DNA of 64,000 bases from NCBI GenBank assembly GCA_019779905.1, contig JABAKE010000001.1, positions 372,001 to 436,000 on the forward strand. The letters are read 5' to 3'. The notes beneath the pieces were generated by a model. It saw nothing but the letters and a program-made list of their open reading frames with translations, searched no databases and was not told where the DNA came from. The stretch comes from Modestobacter lapidis. Lineage in GTDB: Bacteria > Actinomycetota > Actinomycetes > Mycobacteriales > Geodermatophilaceae. The translations under genes were made by a program, and so were the position numbers. Shown piece after piece: positions 35,858 through 46,490 of the stretch. The stretch's first letter is position 1. Every line of letters begins with the position of its first letter.

Positions 35858-35863
35858 TAGCGT
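35858..35863 (+). promoter_or_regulatory. Candidate ruvC -10 box
   Basis: TAGCGT lies 38 nt before the ruvC ATG, so transcription would start at about 35870, within the LexA site. Confidence 0.5.
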
Positions 35864-35869
35864 GGTCGG

Positions 35870-35885
35870 TCGAACACATGTTCGT
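35870..35885 (+). promoter_or_regulatory. LexA (SOS) box of ruvCAB
   Basis: TCGAACACATGTTCGT matches the Gram-positive/actinobacterial LexA consensus (TCGAAC-N4-GTTCGA) at all but the last base. It overlaps the predicted transcription start, so LexA binding should block the promoter until DNA damage. Confidence 0.85.
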
Positions 35886-35901
35886 CGGCGGAGGAGGGTC
35901 C

Positions 35902-36471
35902 ATGCGGGTGCTCGGCATCGACCCCGGTCTCACCCGGTGCGGATGGGGTGTCGTGGCGGGCCGGCCCGGGGCGCGGCCCACCCCCCTCGGCGTCGGCGTC
36001 ATCCGCACGTCGCCGGACCTCGACCTCGAGCTGCGGCTGCTGGAGGTGCACACTGCGGTGACGGCGCTGGTGCGCGAGCACCGGCCCGCCGCGGTGGCGA
36101 TCGAACGGGTCTTCACCCAGAACAACAAGGGCACGGCGACGGGCACCGCCCAGGCCGCCGGGGTCGCGGCGCTGGCGGCCGCGCAGGCCGGGCTGCCGGT
36201 CGCCTGGCACACCCCGAGCGAGGTCAAGGCCGCCATCTCCGGCAGCGGCCGTGCGGACAAGGAGCAGGTCACCCTGATGGTCACCCGGGTCCTGGGGCTC
36301 TCCTCCCCACCCAAGCCGGCGGATGCCGCCGACGCCCTCGCGCTGGCCATCTGCCACGTGTGGCGCGGTCCGGCCCAGGACCGGTTGCGGGTGGCCGCGC
36401 TGGCCACCGGCGCCGGCGTGGTCGGCTACCGCGCCCCGGCATCGACCCGCTGGACGGGGGTGGGTCGGTGA
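35902..36471 (+). CDS. ruvC: Holliday junction endonuclease RuvC
   Basis: This 189-residue RNase H-fold nuclease resolves Holliday junctions. [16 protein letters not shown] has the first catalytic Asp (residue 7), AIERVF has the Glu, and [14 protein letters not shown] has the C-terminal Asp pair. GAGGAGGG lies 6 nt before the ATG. It is the first gene of ruvCAB under a LexA box. Confidence 0.96.
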   Translation: MRVLGIDPGLTRCGWGVVAGRPGARPTPLGVGVIRTSPDLDLELRLLEVHTAVTALVREHRPAAVAIERVFTQNNKGTATGTAQAAGVAALAAAQAGLPVAWHTPSEVKAAISGSGRADKEQVTLMVTRVLGLSSPPKPADAADALALAICHVWRGPAQDRLRVAALATGAGVVGYRAPASTRWTGVGR

Positions 36472-37112
36472 TCGCCAGCGTCGCCGGCCGGGTGGCGGCG
36501 GTCTCGCCCGACGGCGCGGTGGTCGAGGTCGGCGGGGTCGGGCTGTCGGTGCAGTGCACCCCGGGCACGATCGCCCGGCTCACGGTGGGGGAGCAGGCCC
36601 GGCTGTCGACCAGCCTGGTCGTCCGCGAGGACTCCCTGACCCTGTACGGCTTCGCCGACGACGACGAGCGGCAGCTGTTCGAGCTGCTGCAGACCGCCAA
36701 CGGCGTCGGTCCCCGGGTGGCCCAGGCCGTGCTGGCCATCCATCCGCCCCGCGAGGTGCGCCGTGCGGTCTCGATGGGCGACCTCAAGGCCCTCATGCAG
36801 GTGCCCGGGATCGGGAAGAAGGGCGCCGAGCGACTGGTGCTGGAGCTGCGCGACCGGCTCGGCGTCACCACCACCGACACCCGGCTGGACGGCGGTGGCG
36901 CGCTGCCGGCCGGTGCCGGGCAGATCACCCCGGTCGCTCCGTGGCGCGACCAGCTCACCGCGGCGATCGTCCAGCTCGGCTGGTCCTCCCGGGAGGCCGA
37001 GACCGCGCTGGCCGCGCTCGACCCGGTCGCCGAGGAGCAGCAGACCTCCGCCGGCGCCGTCGACGTCGCCGTCCTGCTCCGGCAGGCGCTGCAGCTGCTG
37101 GGGCGGGCGTGA
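36468..37112 (+). CDS. ruvA: Holliday junction branch-migration protein RuvA
   Basis: The 214-residue protein forms the tetramer that holds the four-way junction and loads RuvB. OB domain ([20 protein letters not shown]), helix-hairpin-helix repeats ([33 protein letters not shown]) and the flexible linker to domain III ([14 protein letters not shown]) are all recognisable. GTG 36468 overlaps the ruvC stop. Confidence 0.96.
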   Translation: MIASVAGRVAAVSPDGAVVEVGGVGLSVQCTPGTIARLTVGEQARLSTSLVVREDSLTLYGFADDDERQLFELLQTANGVGPRVAQAVLAIHPPREVRRAVSMGDLKALMQVPGIGKKGAERLVLELRDRLGVTTTDTRLDGGGALPAGAGQITPVAPWRDQLTAAIVQLGWSSREAETALAALDPVAEEQQTSAGAVDVAVLLRQALQLLGRA

Positions 37113-38236
37113 GCTCGCCGTTCGACAGCAGGCTCGCTGCGGAGGTCGCAGGCCCTGGCCGGCTGCCCGACGACGCCGTCGACCCGCGTGCCGGTGACGA
37201 GGAACGGGTCGTCGAGTCCGCGCTCCGGCCGCACTCGCTGGCCGAGTTCATCGGCCAGCCGAAGGTCGCCCGCCAGCTGGACCTCGTTCTGGAGGGCGCC
37301 AAGCGGCGGGGCCGGCCGCCGGACCACGTGCTGCTGTCCGGGCCGCCCGGGCTGGGCAAGACGAGCCTGGCGCTGATCATCGGCTCCGAGCTCGGCACCG
37401 CGGTGAAGATCACCAGCGGGCCGGCGATCGAGCGCTCCGGCGACCTCGCCGCCATGCTGTCCAACCTCGGCCACGGCGACGTCCTGTTCATCGACGAGAT
37501 CCACCGCATCGCCCGCCCCGCCGAGGAGCTGCTCTACATGGCGATGGAGGACTTCCGGGTCGACGTCGTCGTCGGGAAGGGGCCGGGCGCCACCGCGATC
37601 CCGCTGGAGATCAGCCCGTTCACCCTGGTGGGCGCCACCACGCGGGCCGGCCTGCTGACCGGGCCGTTGCGCGACCGGTTCGGTTTCGTCGGGCAGATGG
37701 AGTTCTACGAGACCGCCGATCTGCAGAAGGTGCTGGTGCGCAGCGCCGACCTGCTCGGCGTCGACATCACCGCCGACGGGTCGGCGGAGATCGCCGGCCG
37801 CTCCCGGGGTACCCCGCGGATCGCCAACCGGCTGCTGCGCCGGGTGCGCGACTTCGCCGAGGTGCGGGCCGACGGGCGGGTCACCCGCGCGGTCGCCGAG
37901 GCGGCGCTGGCGCTCTACGACGTCGACGACCTCGGCCTGGACCGGCTGGACCGGGCCGTGCTCGAGGCGCTGGTGGTCCGGTTCGGCGGGGGACCGGTCG
38001 GCGTGGCCACGCTGGCCGTCTCGGTGGGGGAGGAGCCCAACACCGTCGAAGAGGTCTGCGAGCCGTTCCTCGTCCGGGCCGGGCTGCTCGCGCGCACCCC
38101 GCGCGGCCGGGTGGCGACCGAGGCGGCGTTCCGCCACCTGGGGCACCCGGTTCCCCGCGGCGGCCTCACCCTCGGTGGGGGGGCCGGCGACCCGCCGTCG
38201 GACGGGCCTTCGTCACAGACGCTGTTCGACGCCTAG
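37109..38236 (+). CDS. ruvB: Holliday junction branch-migration ATPase RuvB
   Basis: The 375-residue AAA+ motor has Walker [10 protein letters not shown], Walker [10 protein letters not shown], sensor 1 GATTRAG and the arginine region GPLRDRFGF. The C-terminal winged helix ([21 protein letters not shown]) is complete and followed by about 30 residues of Gly/Ser-rich tail. GTG 37109 overlaps ruvA. Confidence 0.97.
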   Translation: MSSPFDSRLAAEVAGPGRLPDDAVDPRAGDEERVVESALRPHSLAEFIGQPKVARQLDLVLEGAKRRGRPPDHVLLSGPPGLGKTSLALIIGSELGTAVKITSGPAIERSGDLAAMLSNLGHGDVLFIDEIHRIARPAEELLYMAMEDFRVDVVVGKGPGATAIPLEISPFTLVGATTRAGLLTGPLRDRFGFVGQMEFYETADLQKVLVRSADLLGVDITADGSAEIAGRSRGTPRIANRLLRRVRDFAEVRADGRVTRAVAEAALALYDVDDLGLDRLDRAVLEALVVRFGGGPVGVATLAVSVGEEPNTVEEVCEPFLVRAGLLARTPRGRVATEAAFRHLGHPVPRGGLTLGGGAGDPPSDGPSSQTLFDA

Positions 38237-38239
38237 ACT
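38234..38239 (+). promoter_or_regulatory. Candidate yajC-secDF -10 box
   Basis: TAGACT overlaps the ruvB stop codon and would give a leader of about 135 nt before yajC. It may allow SOS-independent expression of the Sec genes. Confidence 0.35.
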
Positions 38240-38383
38240 CCACGGCGCTGGCGCGCAACCCGGCGGCGTCCGGGCATCCCCGCGCCCCGACCGTCGTGCG
38301 CCGGTGCCGATGCACCCCGAGCGGCCCGACTCCCGGGCCGCACCGACCGCGCGAGTCCGCCGCGGTAGAGAGGCTTCTCAGTC

Positions 38384-38728
38384 GTGGAACAGTTCTTCCC
38401 GTTCATCCTGCTCGCCATCGCGCTCGTCGTGCTGATCGTGCTCCCGGCCCGGCAGCGCAAGGCGATGCAGGCGAAGGCGCAGGCGCTGCAGGAGTCGCTC
38501 ACCGTCGGCAGCCCGATTCTGCTGACCAGCGGCATGTACGGCACCGTGACCGATCTCGGCGAGGGCACCGTGGATGTCGAGATCGCCCCGGGGGTCGTCG
38601 TCACCTTCGTCCGGGCGGCCGTGCTGGAGATCCGCCGGCCCGCCGTCGGGGACGACGTGGCCGGCCCGGCCGGCGGGGCCACGCCGTACTCCGACGGCGA
38701 CGGCGACCCCACCGACCGCTCCCGCTGA
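38384..38728 (+). CDS. yajC: Sec translocon accessory protein YajC
   Basis: The 114-residue inner-membrane protein has one N-terminal membrane segment (FFPFILLAIALVVLIVLPAR), then the YajC domain (QRKAMQAKAQALQESL, GTVTDLGEGTVDVEIAPG). It associates with SecDF-SecYEG. The GTG start precedes EQFFPF. A Gly/Asp-rich tail ends the protein, and secD follows 14 bp later. Confidence 0.93.
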   Translation: MEQFFPFILLAIALVVLIVLPARQRKAMQAKAQALQESLTVGSPILLTSGMYGTVTDLGEGTVDVEIAPGVVVTFVRAAVLEIRRPAVGDDVAGPAGGATPYSDGDGDPTDRSR

Positions 38729-38742
38729 GCCGGGGTCCGTCG

Positions 38743-40317
38743 ATGGCTGCCCGTCAGTTGCGCGCGCGCAACTACTTCGCGGCGTTCGTGGTGATCGTCG
38801 CCGCGATGTACGCGCTCATCTTCCTCACCGGTGACCAGCGGACCCCCCAGCTGGGGTTGGACCTGCAGGGCGGGACCACCGTCACGCTGACCGCCCGCAC
38901 GCCCGATGGGGAGGCCCCGGACGCCGAGGACCTGGAGCTGGCCCGCCAGATCATCGAGCAGCGGGTCAACGGCCTCGGCGTCGCCGAGGCCGAGGTGGTC
39001 ACCGAGGGTGACAGCAACATCGTCATCTCGGTGCCCGGTGACGATGGCGAGAGCGCCCGCGAGCTCGGCGCAACCGCGCAGCTGAGGTTCCGCCCGGTGC
39101 TCGACGCCGCCGCGGCCACGCCCGCGCCCACCGACCCGGCAGCGCCCACCGACCCGGCAGCGCCCACCGACCCGGTCGCCGACCCGGAGCTGCCGGACGC
39201 CGACGCGCCGGTGGTCACGTTGGAGGAGGCAACCGCCGAGTTCGCCACGTACACCTGCGGCGCCGACACGACCTCCGACGACGTCGACCGGTCCGAGGAC
39301 CACATCGTCGCCTGCTCCGCGGACGGGACGGCGAAGTACCTGCTGGGCCCGGCCGTGCTCGAGGGCACCGCGATCACCGACGCCTCGGCCGGCACCGAGA
39401 CCGGTACCGGCGCGTGGGTGGTCAACCTCGACTTCGACAACGAGGGTTCGGGTACCTGGGCGACCTACACCACCGCCAACGTGGGCAACCAGGTCGCGAT
39501 CACCCTCGACGGCCGGGTCGTGTCCGCCCCCACGATCAACAACGCGATCTCCGGCGGCACCACCCAGATCACCGGCGACTTCACCCAGGAGGACGCCACC
39601 ACGCTGGCCAACCAGCTGAAGTACGGCGCCCTGCCGCTGACCTTCAGCCAGGCCAATGCCCAGTCGGTGTCCACCGAGCTCGGCAGCGAGCAGCTGCGGG
39701 CCGGGCTGATCGCCGGCGCGCTCGGCGTGCTGCTGGTGTTCGTCTACGCGTTGTTCTACTACCGGCTGCTCGGGCTGGTGATGATCGTCAGCCTGATCCT
39801 GTCGGCGGTCGTCGTCTACGCCACCCTCGTGCTGCTGGGCCGGGAGATCGGCTTCGCGCTGAGCCTGGCCGGGATCGCCGGCTTCATCGTCTCGATCGGC
39901 ATCACGGCCGACTCCTTCGTCGTGTACTTCGAACGGCTCAAGGACGAGGTGCGTGAGGGGCGCACGTTGCGCAGCGCGACGCCGCGCGCCTGGGTCCGGG
40001 CCCGCCGGACGATCCTGTCCGCCGACGCGGTCAGCTTCCTGGCCGCGGTGATCCTCTACGTCCTGGCGATCGGCGACGTGAAGGGCTTCGCGTTCACCCT
40101 GGGCATGTCCACGGTGCTCGACCTGGTCGTCGTCTTCCTCTTCACCCACCCGCTGATGGCCGTGCTCAGCCGGGTCAAGGGCTTCGGCAGCAACCGGTTC
40201 AGCGGGCTGGGCCAGGTCGGCCACAGTCCCCGCCCACCGGCCAGTGCCGCGACCCCCGACCGGGAACTGGTCGCCGCCGGCAGCGCGAGCAGCAGCACCG
40301 ACAGGAGCACCCGATGA
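38743..40317 (+). CDS. secD: Protein translocase subunit SecD
   Basis: This 524-residue RND-family protein uses the proton gradient to aid protein export. One N-terminal membrane helix is followed by the LGLDLQGGTTVTL motif, the large periplasmic domain, and five C-terminal helices (GIAGFIVSIGITADSFVVYFE). Residues about 125-145 hold a TDPAAP repeat insertion typical of variable linkers. The gene overlaps secF by 4 bp. Confidence 0.96.
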   Translation: MAARQLRARNYFAAFVVIVAAMYALIFLTGDQRTPQLGLDLQGGTTVTLTARTPDGEAPDAEDLELARQIIEQRVNGLGVAEAEVVTEGDSNIVISVPGDDGESARELGATAQLRFRPVLDAAAATPAPTDPAAPTDPAAPTDPVADPELPDADAPVVTLEEATAEFATYTCGADTTSDDVDRSEDHIVACSADGTAKYLLGPAVLEGTAITDASAGTETGTGAWVVNLDFDNEGSGTWATYTTANVGNQVAITLDGRVVSAPTINNAISGGTTQITGDFTQEDATTLANQLKYGALPLTFSQANAQSVSTELGSEQLRAGLIAGALGVLLVFVYALFYYRLLGLVMIVSLILSAVVVYATLVLLGREIGFALSLAGIAGFIVSIGITADSFVVYFERLKDEVREGRTLRSATPRAWVRARRTILSADAVSFLAAVILYVLAIGDVKGFAFTLGMSTVLDLVVVFLFTHPLMAVLSRVKGFGSNRFSGLGQVGHSPRPPASAATPDRELVAAGSASSSTDRSTR

Positions 40318-41813
40318 CCGGCACGCCCCGCGAGCCCGCGGGATCCGAGGGCGCCGGCCGGCCGGCCGGCGCCGCCGACACCCCGGACGCTCCCGACACC
40401 CCCGACACCCCCGACGCCCGCGTCCACGGGACGGTTGCCGACGGGGCGCCGGCCGGTGACGACGTGGCCGGGGAGGACGTGGCGGGGGACGCGGCAGCGG
40501 AGGACGTGGCGGCCGACGACGTCCGGGACGACGCGGCCGACTCCGCCGACGACACCACGCTGGCCGAGGCCGGCCTGCCGGCCGAGGGCGAGCCCGCTCC
40601 CGGCCCGGCCCGGGCGTCACTGGCGCACCGGCTCTACAACGGCGAGGCCGGGCTCGACGTCGTCGGCCGGCGGCAGTTCTGGTACCGGGTCACGGCCGTC
40701 GTGGTGCTGCTGTGCCTGCTGTCCATGGTCGTCCGGGGCTTCAACTACGGCATCGACTTCGCCGGCGGCAACAGCATCCGGGTACCGGCCACCGCCTCCC
40801 AGCTCACCGACATCCGCGAGTCGGCGGAGGACGCCGGGGCAGCGGTGGCCAGCGCCCAGGTGGTGGGCGGCAACTCGGTGCTGCTGCGCACCTCGGCGCT
40901 GGACAACGAGACCGAGACCGCCGTCGTCGCGGCGGTCGCCGAGGCCGCCGGCGTCGACCCCACCCAGGTGAGCCCGCAGTCGGTGAGCGCCGACTGGGGG
41001 CAGGACGTCACCGAGCAGGCGCTGGTCGCCCTGGTGGTCTTCCTGGTCGCGGTCATGCTCTTCCTGGCGATCCGGTTCCAGCCGAAGATGGCGGTCGCCG
41101 CGATCGCCGCACTGGCCCACGACCTGCTGGTGACGGCGGGGCTCTACGCGCTCATCGGTTTCGAGGTCTCGCCGTCCACGGTGATCGGCCTGCTCACCAT
41201 CCTCGGCTTCTCGCTCTACGACACCGTCGTGGTGTTCGACAAGGTCGAGGAGAACACCAAGGACCTCACCAAGAGCGCTCGGATGACCTACGGCGAGGCG
41301 GCGAACCTCGCGGTCAACCAGACGCTGATGCGGTCGATCAACACCTCGGTGATCGCACTGCTGCCGGTCGCCGGGCTGCTGTTCGTCGGTGCCGGGCTAC
41401 TCGGGGTCGGAACGCTCAAGGACCTCGCGCTGGTGCTCTTCGTCGGGCTGGCCGCCGGTACCTACAGCTCCATCTTCCTGGCCACGCCGGTGCTGGTCTC
41501 ACTCAAGGAGCGCGACCCGGAGCAGCAGGCGCTGCGCAAGCGGGTGCTCGCGCGCCGGTCGGCGGAGGCACGCCAGGGCGGTGTCCGCACCGCGGCGCCG
41601 GTCGCGTCGGCCCGCCGCGCGCGCGGTGCCGGCGGCGGCGCCACGTCGGTCGCGGTGGCCGAGCGACCCGGGGCGCTGCCCGGCCGCCCGACGGCCGACG
41701 TGCCCGTCGAGTCGCCGGACTCCGTCCGGCCGGCGCCCCGGTCGGGGGCCCGGACCACGGCACCCCGGCCGGGCCAGCGACCGCAGCGCGGTCCGGGCAA
41801 GAAGCGCCGGTGA
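40314..41813 (+). CDS. secF: Protein translocase subunit SecF
   Basis: The SecF partner (499 residues) has six membrane helices, the [14 protein letters not shown] motif and [21 protein letters not shown]. About 105 acidic, low-complexity residues precede the first helix, much more than in classical SecF, and about 100 basic Pro/Arg-rich residues end the protein (GPGKKRR). Both tails should be cytoplasmic. The ATGA overlap links it to secD. Confidence 0.95.
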   Translation: MTGTPREPAGSEGAGRPAGAADTPDAPDTPDTPDARVHGTVADGAPAGDDVAGEDVAGDAAAEDVAADDVRDDAADSADDTTLAEAGLPAEGEPAPGPARASLAHRLYNGEAGLDVVGRRQFWYRVTAVVVLLCLLSMVVRGFNYGIDFAGGNSIRVPATASQLTDIRESAEDAGAAVASAQVVGGNSVLLRTSALDNETETAVVAAVAEAAGVDPTQVSPQSVSADWGQDVTEQALVALVVFLVAVMLFLAIRFQPKMAVAAIAALAHDLLVTAGLYALIGFEVSPSTVIGLLTILGFSLYDTVVVFDKVEENTKDLTKSARMTYGEAANLAVNQTLMRSINTSVIALLPVAGLLFVGAGLLGVGTLKDLALVLFVGLAAGTYSSIFLATPVLVSLKERDPEQQALRKRVLARRSAEARQGGVRTAAPVASARRARGAGGGATSVAVAERPGALPGRPTADVPVESPDSVRPAPRSGARTTAPRPGQRPQRGPGKKRR

Positions 41814-42403
41814 CCTCCGCTGCGGCACGGGACGGCGGGATGCCGGTCGACGAGCTGATCGCCGCCCTGTCCGTCGACGTGCCCGACTTCCCGGTGCCCG
41901 GGGTGGTCTTCCGCGACCTGACGCCGGTCTTCGCCGACGGCGAGGCGTTCCGCCGGGTCGTCGACGGGCTGGCCGAGCCGGCGGTCGTCGATCCGCGGGC
42001 CGCGGCCGTCGGCGGGGGCCGGGGCGGCGGTGCCTTCGACGTGGTCGCCGGCGTCGAGGCGCGTGGCTTCCTGCTCGCCGCGGCCGTGGCGCTGGACGCG
42101 GGCACCGGCGTGGTGCCCATCCGCAAGGCGGGCAAGCTGCCGCGCGAGCGGGTGTCGGCGGAGTACGCCCTGGAGTACGGGACGGCGACGCTGGAGATGC
42201 ACACCGACTCCGTCCGGCCGGGTCAGCGGGTCCTGCTCGTCGACGACGTGCTGGCCACCGGCGGGACGCTGCTGGCCGCCATCGGGCTGGTCGAGCAGCT
42301 GGGCGGTGTCGTCACCGGGGTGTCCGTCGTGGCCGAGCTGGTCGCCCTCGGCGGCCGGCAGCGGATCGCCCCACACCCGGTGCACGCCCTCTGGAACACC
42401 TAG
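41810..42403 (+). CDS. apt: Adenine phosphoribosyltransferase
   Basis: This 197-residue enzyme salvages adenine to AMP with [35 protein letters not shown] and the PRPP motif [13 protein letters not shown] (about residue 140) are typical. A small insert, [14 protein letters not shown], precedes the core. GTG 41810 overlaps secF; its place between secF and rel is conserved in actinobacteria. Confidence 0.95.
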   Translation: MTSAAARDGGMPVDELIAALSVDVPDFPVPGVVFRDLTPVFADGEAFRRVVDGLAEPAVVDPRAAAVGGGRGGGAFDVVAGVEARGFLLAAAVALDAGTGVVPIRKAGKLPRERVSAEYALEYGTATLEMHTDSVRPGQRVLLVDDVLATGGTLLAAIGLVEQLGGVVTGVSVVAELVALGGRQRIAPHPVHALWNT

Positions 42404-42452
42404 GCCACCCGGACGAGGGGAGTGCCTGCAGCGCGCCGGCGAGTGGCCCGGT

Positions 42453-42458
42453 TAGCAT
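42453..42458 (+). promoter_or_regulatory. Candidate rel -10 box
   Basis: TAGCAT gives a leader of about 35 nt before GTG 42499, which is preceded by AGGAG. Confidence 0.45.
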
Positions 42459-42498
42459 GGTGACGGTCCCACCTCTCCTCAACAGAGCAGGAGTCCCC

Positions 42499-44901
42499 GT
42501 GGCCTCGGACGTCGTCGCCCCGCGGACGTCCGGCGCGCCCGTGGCCGAGGACGAAGCCGCCCGCGCCGCCCGGGCCGCCCTGCCCGAGCGCCCGGCCGTA
42601 CGTCGTCCCGACGACGTGGCGCCGGAGCCGCCGACCGGTGCGGAGATCGCGCCGCGCCGCCGGGTACGCGACCGGCTGGCCCGCCGCATCGTGGCCAGCC
42701 AGCGGGCCACCGACATCCGTCCGGTGCTCGAGCCGCTGGCCTCGCTGCACCGGCAGAGCCACCCGAAGGCCGACCTGGTCCTGCTGCAGCGGGCTTACGA
42801 CGTGGCCGAGGCCGCCCACGCCGAGCAGAAGCGCAAGAGCGGCGACCCCTACATCACCCACCCGCTCGCCGTGGCCACCGTGCTGGCGGGGCTGGGGATG
42901 GACACCACCACGCTGGTCGCCGCGCTGCTGCACGACACGGTCGAGGACACCGGCGCGACGCTGGAGTCGATCACCACCGACTTCGGCTCCGAGGTGGCCT
43001 ACCTCGTCGACGGCGTCACCAAGATCGACAAGGTCACGTTCGGCGACGCGGCCCAGGCCGAGACGATCCGCAAGATGATCGTCGCGATGGCCCGCGACCC
43101 CCGGGTGCTGGTCATCAAGCTGGCCGACCGGCTGCACAACATGCGCACGCTGCGTTTCCTCCCGCCGGAGAAGCAGGAGAAGAAGGCGCGCGAGACCTTG
43201 GAGATCCTCGCTCCGCTGGCGCACCGGCTGGGCATGAACACGATCAAGTGGGAGCTGGAGGACCTGGCCTTCGCCACCCTCTACCCCAAGCGTTACGACG
43301 AGATCGTCCGGCTGGTGGCCGAACGGGCGCCGTCGCGGGACACCTACCTCACCGAGGTCACCTCGGCCGTCACCGAGCAGCTCAAGGCCGCGCACATCGA
43401 GGCCACCGTCACCGGCCGCCCCAAGCACTACTACTCGATCTACCAGAAGATGATCGTCCGCGGCCGGGACTTCACCGACATCTGGGATCTGGTCGGCATC
43501 CGGGTGCTGGTCGACTCGGTGCGCGACTGCTACGCGGCGCTGGGCATCATGCACGCCCACTGGCAGCCCGTGCCGGGGCGGTTCAAGGACTTCGTGGCGA
43601 TGCCGAAGTTCAACATGTACCAGTCGCTGCACACCACGGTGATCGGCCCGCAGGGCAAACCGGTGGAGCTGCAGATCCGCACCCACGACATGCACCGCAC
43701 CGCCGAGTACGGCATCGCGGCGCACTGGAAGTACAAGGAGAAGGCGCGCGCGGCCGGGGCGCCCGCCACGCCCAGCCCGGCCGGCGACGACATGCTGTGG
43801 CTGCGCCAGCTGCTGGACTGGCAGCGGGAGGCGCAGGAGCCCGGCGAGTTCCTGGAGACGCTGCGCTACGACCTCGGCCCGCAGGAGGTCTTCGTCTTCA
43901 CGCCCAAGGGCGACGTGATCAGCCTGCCCGGGGAGTCCACGCCGGTCGACTTCGCCTACGCCGTGCACACCGAGGTCGGTCACCGCTGCATCGGCGCCCG
44001 GGTGAACGGCAACCTGGTCTCGCTGGAGAGCAAGCTGTCCAACGGTGACGTCGTGGAGGTCTTCACCTCCCGCTCACCCACCGCCGGCCCCTCCAAGGAC
44101 TGGCTGTCCTTCGTCGGCTCCTCCCGGGCGCGCACCAAGATCCGGCAGTGGTTCACCAAGGAGCGCCGCGAGGACGCCGTCGAGGACGGCAAGGACGCGC
44201 TCACCAAGGCGATGCGCAAGGCCGGGCTGCCGCTGCAGCGGCTGCTCGGGGGCGAGGCGCTGGCGACGCTGGCCGCCGACCTGCACTACCCCGACGTCAG
44301 CGCGCTGTACGCGGCGGTGGGTGAGCACCAGGTCTCGGCGACCTCCCTGGTGGAGAAGCTGCTCGCGGCGCTCGGCGGGTCCGAGGGGGCCGCGGAGGAC
44401 ATCGCCGAGACGGCGATCCCGACCAAGCGGAGCGTCGTCCGCAGCGCCGGCGGCGACCCGGGCGTGCTGGTGCGGGGCATGACCGACGTGTGGGCCAAGC
44501 TGGCCAAGTGCTGCACGCCGGTGCCCGGCGACGAGATCCTCGGGTTCGTCACCCGCGGCGGTGGGGTCAGCGTGCACCGCACCGACTGCACCAACGCCGC
44601 GGACCTGCGGCGCACGCCCGAGCGGCTGGTCGAGGTCGAGTGGGCCAGCCAGCCGGGCGCGGTCTTCCTGGTGGCCATCCAGGTCGAGGCACTGGACCGG
44701 CACCGGCTGCTCTCCGACGTCACCCGGGCGCTGGCCGACGAGCGGGTCAACATCCTGTCCGCCTCGGTGCAGACCAGCCGCGACCGGGTGGCGGTCAGCC
44801 GGTTCACCTTCGAGCTCGCCGACCCGGCGCACCTGGGTGCGGTGCTGCAGACGGTGCGCAACGTGGAGGGCGTCTTCGACGTGGAGCGCGTGACCGCATG
44901 A
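42499..44901 (+). CDS. rel: Bifunctional (p)ppGpp synthetase/hydrolase
   Basis: This 800-residue stringent-response enzyme contains: an HD hydrolase domain ([21 protein letters not shown]); a synthetase domain ([34 protein letters not shown]); TGS ([15 protein letters not shown]); a zinc-finger/RIS region ([14 protein letters not shown]); and C-terminal ACT. Intact HD motif and RFKD indicate both activities, as in mycobacterial Rel. I prefer GTG 42499 with AGGAG to ATG 42457, which overlaps the -10 box. Confidence 0.96.
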   Translation: MASDVVAPRTSGAPVAEDEAARAARAALPERPAVRRPDDVAPEPPTGAEIAPRRRVRDRLARRIVASQRATDIRPVLEPLASLHRQSHPKADLVLLQRAYDVAEAAHAEQKRKSGDPYITHPLAVATVLAGLGMDTTTLVAALLHDTVEDTGATLESITTDFGSEVAYLVDGVTKIDKVTFGDAAQAETIRKMIVAMARDPRVLVIKLADRLHNMRTLRFLPPEKQEKKARETLEILAPLAHRLGMNTIKWELEDLAFATLYPKRYDEIVRLVAERAPSRDTYLTEVTSAVTEQLKAAHIEATVTGRPKHYYSIYQKMIVRGRDFTDIWDLVGIRVLVDSVRDCYAALGIMHAHWQPVPGRFKDFVAMPKFNMYQSLHTTVIGPQGKPVELQIRTHDMHRTAEYGIAAHWKYKEKARAAGAPATPSPAGDDMLWLRQLLDWQREAQEPGEFLETLRYDLGPQEVFVFTPKGDVISLPGESTPVDFAYAVHTEVGHRCIGARVNGNLVSLESKLSNGDVVEVFTSRSPTAGPSKDWLSFVGSSRARTKIRQWFTKERREDAVEDGKDALTKAMRKAGLPLQRLLGGEALATLAADLHYPDVSALYAAVGEHQVSATSLVEKLLAALGGSEGAAEDIAETAIPTKRSVVRSAGGDPGVLVRGMTDVWAKLAKCCTPVPGDEILGFVTRGGGVSVHRTDCTNAADLRRTPERLVEVEWASQPGAVFLVAIQVEALDRHRLLSDVTRALADERVNILSASVQTSRDRVAVSRFTFELADPAHLGAVLQTVRNVEGVFDVERVTA

Positions 44902-44910
44902 CGAAGGACT

Positions 44911-44955
44911 GCCCGCCCCCACCGCTCGCGAGCTCGCGGCGGGCTCCTGCAGGAG
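44911..44955. terminator. Hairpin element between rel and the DUF3105 gene
   Basis: The stem CCGC/GCGG encloses TCGCGAGCTC, the reverse complement of loop GAGCTCGCGA of the repeat family; outer bases extend it. The palindrome CTCCTGCAGGAG (44944-44955) follows. It lies between two convergent genes and probably terminates both. Confidence 0.7.
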
Positions 44956-44962
44956 GCCGAGG

Positions 44963-45529
44963 CTAGGCGGGCAGCGGCCGGTCCGGCAGGAAGAACGGGT
45001 TCTCGCAGGTGGCGCCGGGTTCCGGCGTCGTCTCAGGGTTGAACACCAGCAGCTCGGCGAACTCGGCGACCCGCGGGTCGCCGGCGTCGTCGACCCGGAG
45101 CTGGTGGTCCCAGGCCTGCAGCGACACCGCCACGCCCTGGCCCGGGTAGGGCGACAGCATCAGCCCGGGCCGGCCGGTGACCAGTCCGGTCAGGGTCTCG
45201 ACGTCCGCGGCGCCGGCCAGGTCCGGGTCGTAGGTGACCCAGACGGCGCCGTGCTCCAGGGAGTGCACCGCGTTCTCCCGGCGGATCGGGGCGTCGTAGA
45301 CAGTCCCGGTGCAGTCGGCCCATGCCGCATCGTGCTCGCCGCCGACCGGCGGGCTCTCCGGGTAGTCGACGGTGTCCCGGGTGTGTGCCTGTCCCCCCGG
45401 GTACGCCGCGACCTGCGTGTCGGCCAGGGTCATCGCCGGACGGCCCTGGCCGGCCACCAGCGACGTGCAGCCGGCGAGGAGCAGGCAGACCGCGGACGCC
45501 GCCACCCACGTCCCCGCCGGTGGGGTCAC
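44963..45529 (-). CDS. DUF3105 lipoprotein
   Basis: This 188-residue predicted lipoprotein (LLLAGC lipobox, Cys at about residue 21) has the DUF3105 core: PPVGGEHDAAWADCTGTVYD, then ENAVHSLEHGAVWVTYDP and LMLSPYPGQ. The conserved His residues and Cys pair suggest metal binding or structural roles, but the function is unknown. GTG 45529 overlaps the end of the cyclophilin gene, so the two are co-transcribed. Confidence 0.9.
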   Translation of the reverse strand: MTPPAGTWVAASAVCLLLAGCTSLVAGQGRPAMTLADTQVAAYPGGQAHTRDTVDYPESPPVGGEHDAAWADCTGTVYDAPIRRENAVHSLEHGAVWVTYDPDLAGAADVETLTGLVTGRPGLMLSPYPGQGVAVSLQAWDHQLRVDDAGDPRVAEFAELLVFNPETTPEPGATCENPFFLPDRPLPA

Positions 45530-46317
45530 CGGGCGATCGCCATCGACTCGATGGTGACCGGCTGTGCCGGGGCGCCGTCGGCGGCGCCGTCGGCGATCCC
45601 GTTGGCGGCGATGGTGTCCAGCGTGGCCAACCCGGCCTCGTCGATGGTGCCCACGACGGTGAAGTCGGGGCGCAGCTGGCTGTCGCCGTGGACCAGGAAG
45701 AACTGGCTGCCGTCGAAGCCGTCACCGGCGTTCGCCATGGCGAGCGTGCCCCGCGGATAGGTCTCGTCACCGGTCACCTGGGTCGGGAACTCGTAGGTGG
45801 GACCTCCTCCTCCCGTGCCGCTCGGGTCGCCGCACTGCAGCACCTTCAGGCCCGGGGAGTCGGTCAGCCGATGACAGGGCGTCCCGTCGAAGAAGCCCTG
45901 CTGGGTGAGGTACACGAAGCTGGCCGCGGCGCACGGCGCCGCGGCCTGGTCCAGGGTCAGCCCGATGTCGCCCACGTTGGTGGTCATCGTCAGCTGGGTG
46001 GTGCCCGAGGTCGGCACCTCCGCCGGCGGGATGCCGACATCGGTCGCGTCGGGGTTGGCCGCGGGCTGCGGGGTGAAGTCGCAGGTCCCGTCGCTGCCGT
46101 CGACCACCGGGCTGGCACCGGCGGCCGTCCCGGCGTCGTCGTCCCCGCCCACCACGCCGGTGATCAGCACGGCCGCACCCACCACGACCAGCACGGCGAT
46201 CGCCGACACCAGGACCAGCAGGTTGCGCCGCCGTCTGCGGGCGAGCTGCTCGCGCCGCTCGAGCTGGCGCTGCAGACGGCGCTGGGCGGCCTCGCGGCGC
46301 TGCTTGTTGGTCGGCAC
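45526..46317 (-). CDS. Membrane-anchored cyclophilin-type peptidyl-prolyl isomerase
   Basis: The 263-residue protein has a basic coiled N-terminus (TNKQRREAAQRRLQRQLERR), one membrane segment (LLVLVSAIAVLVVVGAAVLI, about residues 33-55) and an extracellular cyclophilin domain (FFDGTPCHRLTDSPGLKVLQ, RGTLAMANAGDGFDGSQFF). The domain departs somewhat from classical cyclophilins, with extra cysteines (CDF, PCH, QCGD). It likely helps fold exported proteins. GTG 46317 gives the common actinobacterial start. Confidence 0.9.
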   Translation of the reverse strand: MPTNKQRREAAQRRLQRQLERREQLARRRRRNLLVLVSAIAVLVVVGAAVLITGVVGGDDDAGTAAGASPVVDGSDGTCDFTPQPAANPDATDVGIPPAEVPTSGTTQLTMTTNVGDIGLTLDQAAAPCAAASFVYLTQQGFFDGTPCHRLTDSPGLKVLQCGDPSGTGGGGPTYEFPTQVTGDETYPRGTLAMANAGDGFDGSQFFLVHGDSQLRPDFTVVGTIDEAGLATLDTIAANGIADGAADGAPAQPVTIESMAIAR

Positions 46318-46478
46318 TCTTCTCGGGCTCCTCTTGCATCTGCGCTGTGGGTCGGCGCGCTCTCGGGGGCGACCGCACCAGCCCGGTCCGGCCACACACC
46401 CCGCGGTGTCGAGGAAGCAGTCTAGGTGTGGCACCTGGCCGGCCCCTGGGAGCGCCACCTGCACGGATCACCGCCGCG

Positions 46479-46484
46479 TAGCCT
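46479..46484 (+). promoter_or_regulatory. Candidate -10 box for the MBL gene and hisS
   Basis: TAGCCT ends 6 nt before GTG 46491, consistent with leaderless transcription of the pair. Confidence 0.45.
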
Positions 46485-46490
46485 GCACGG

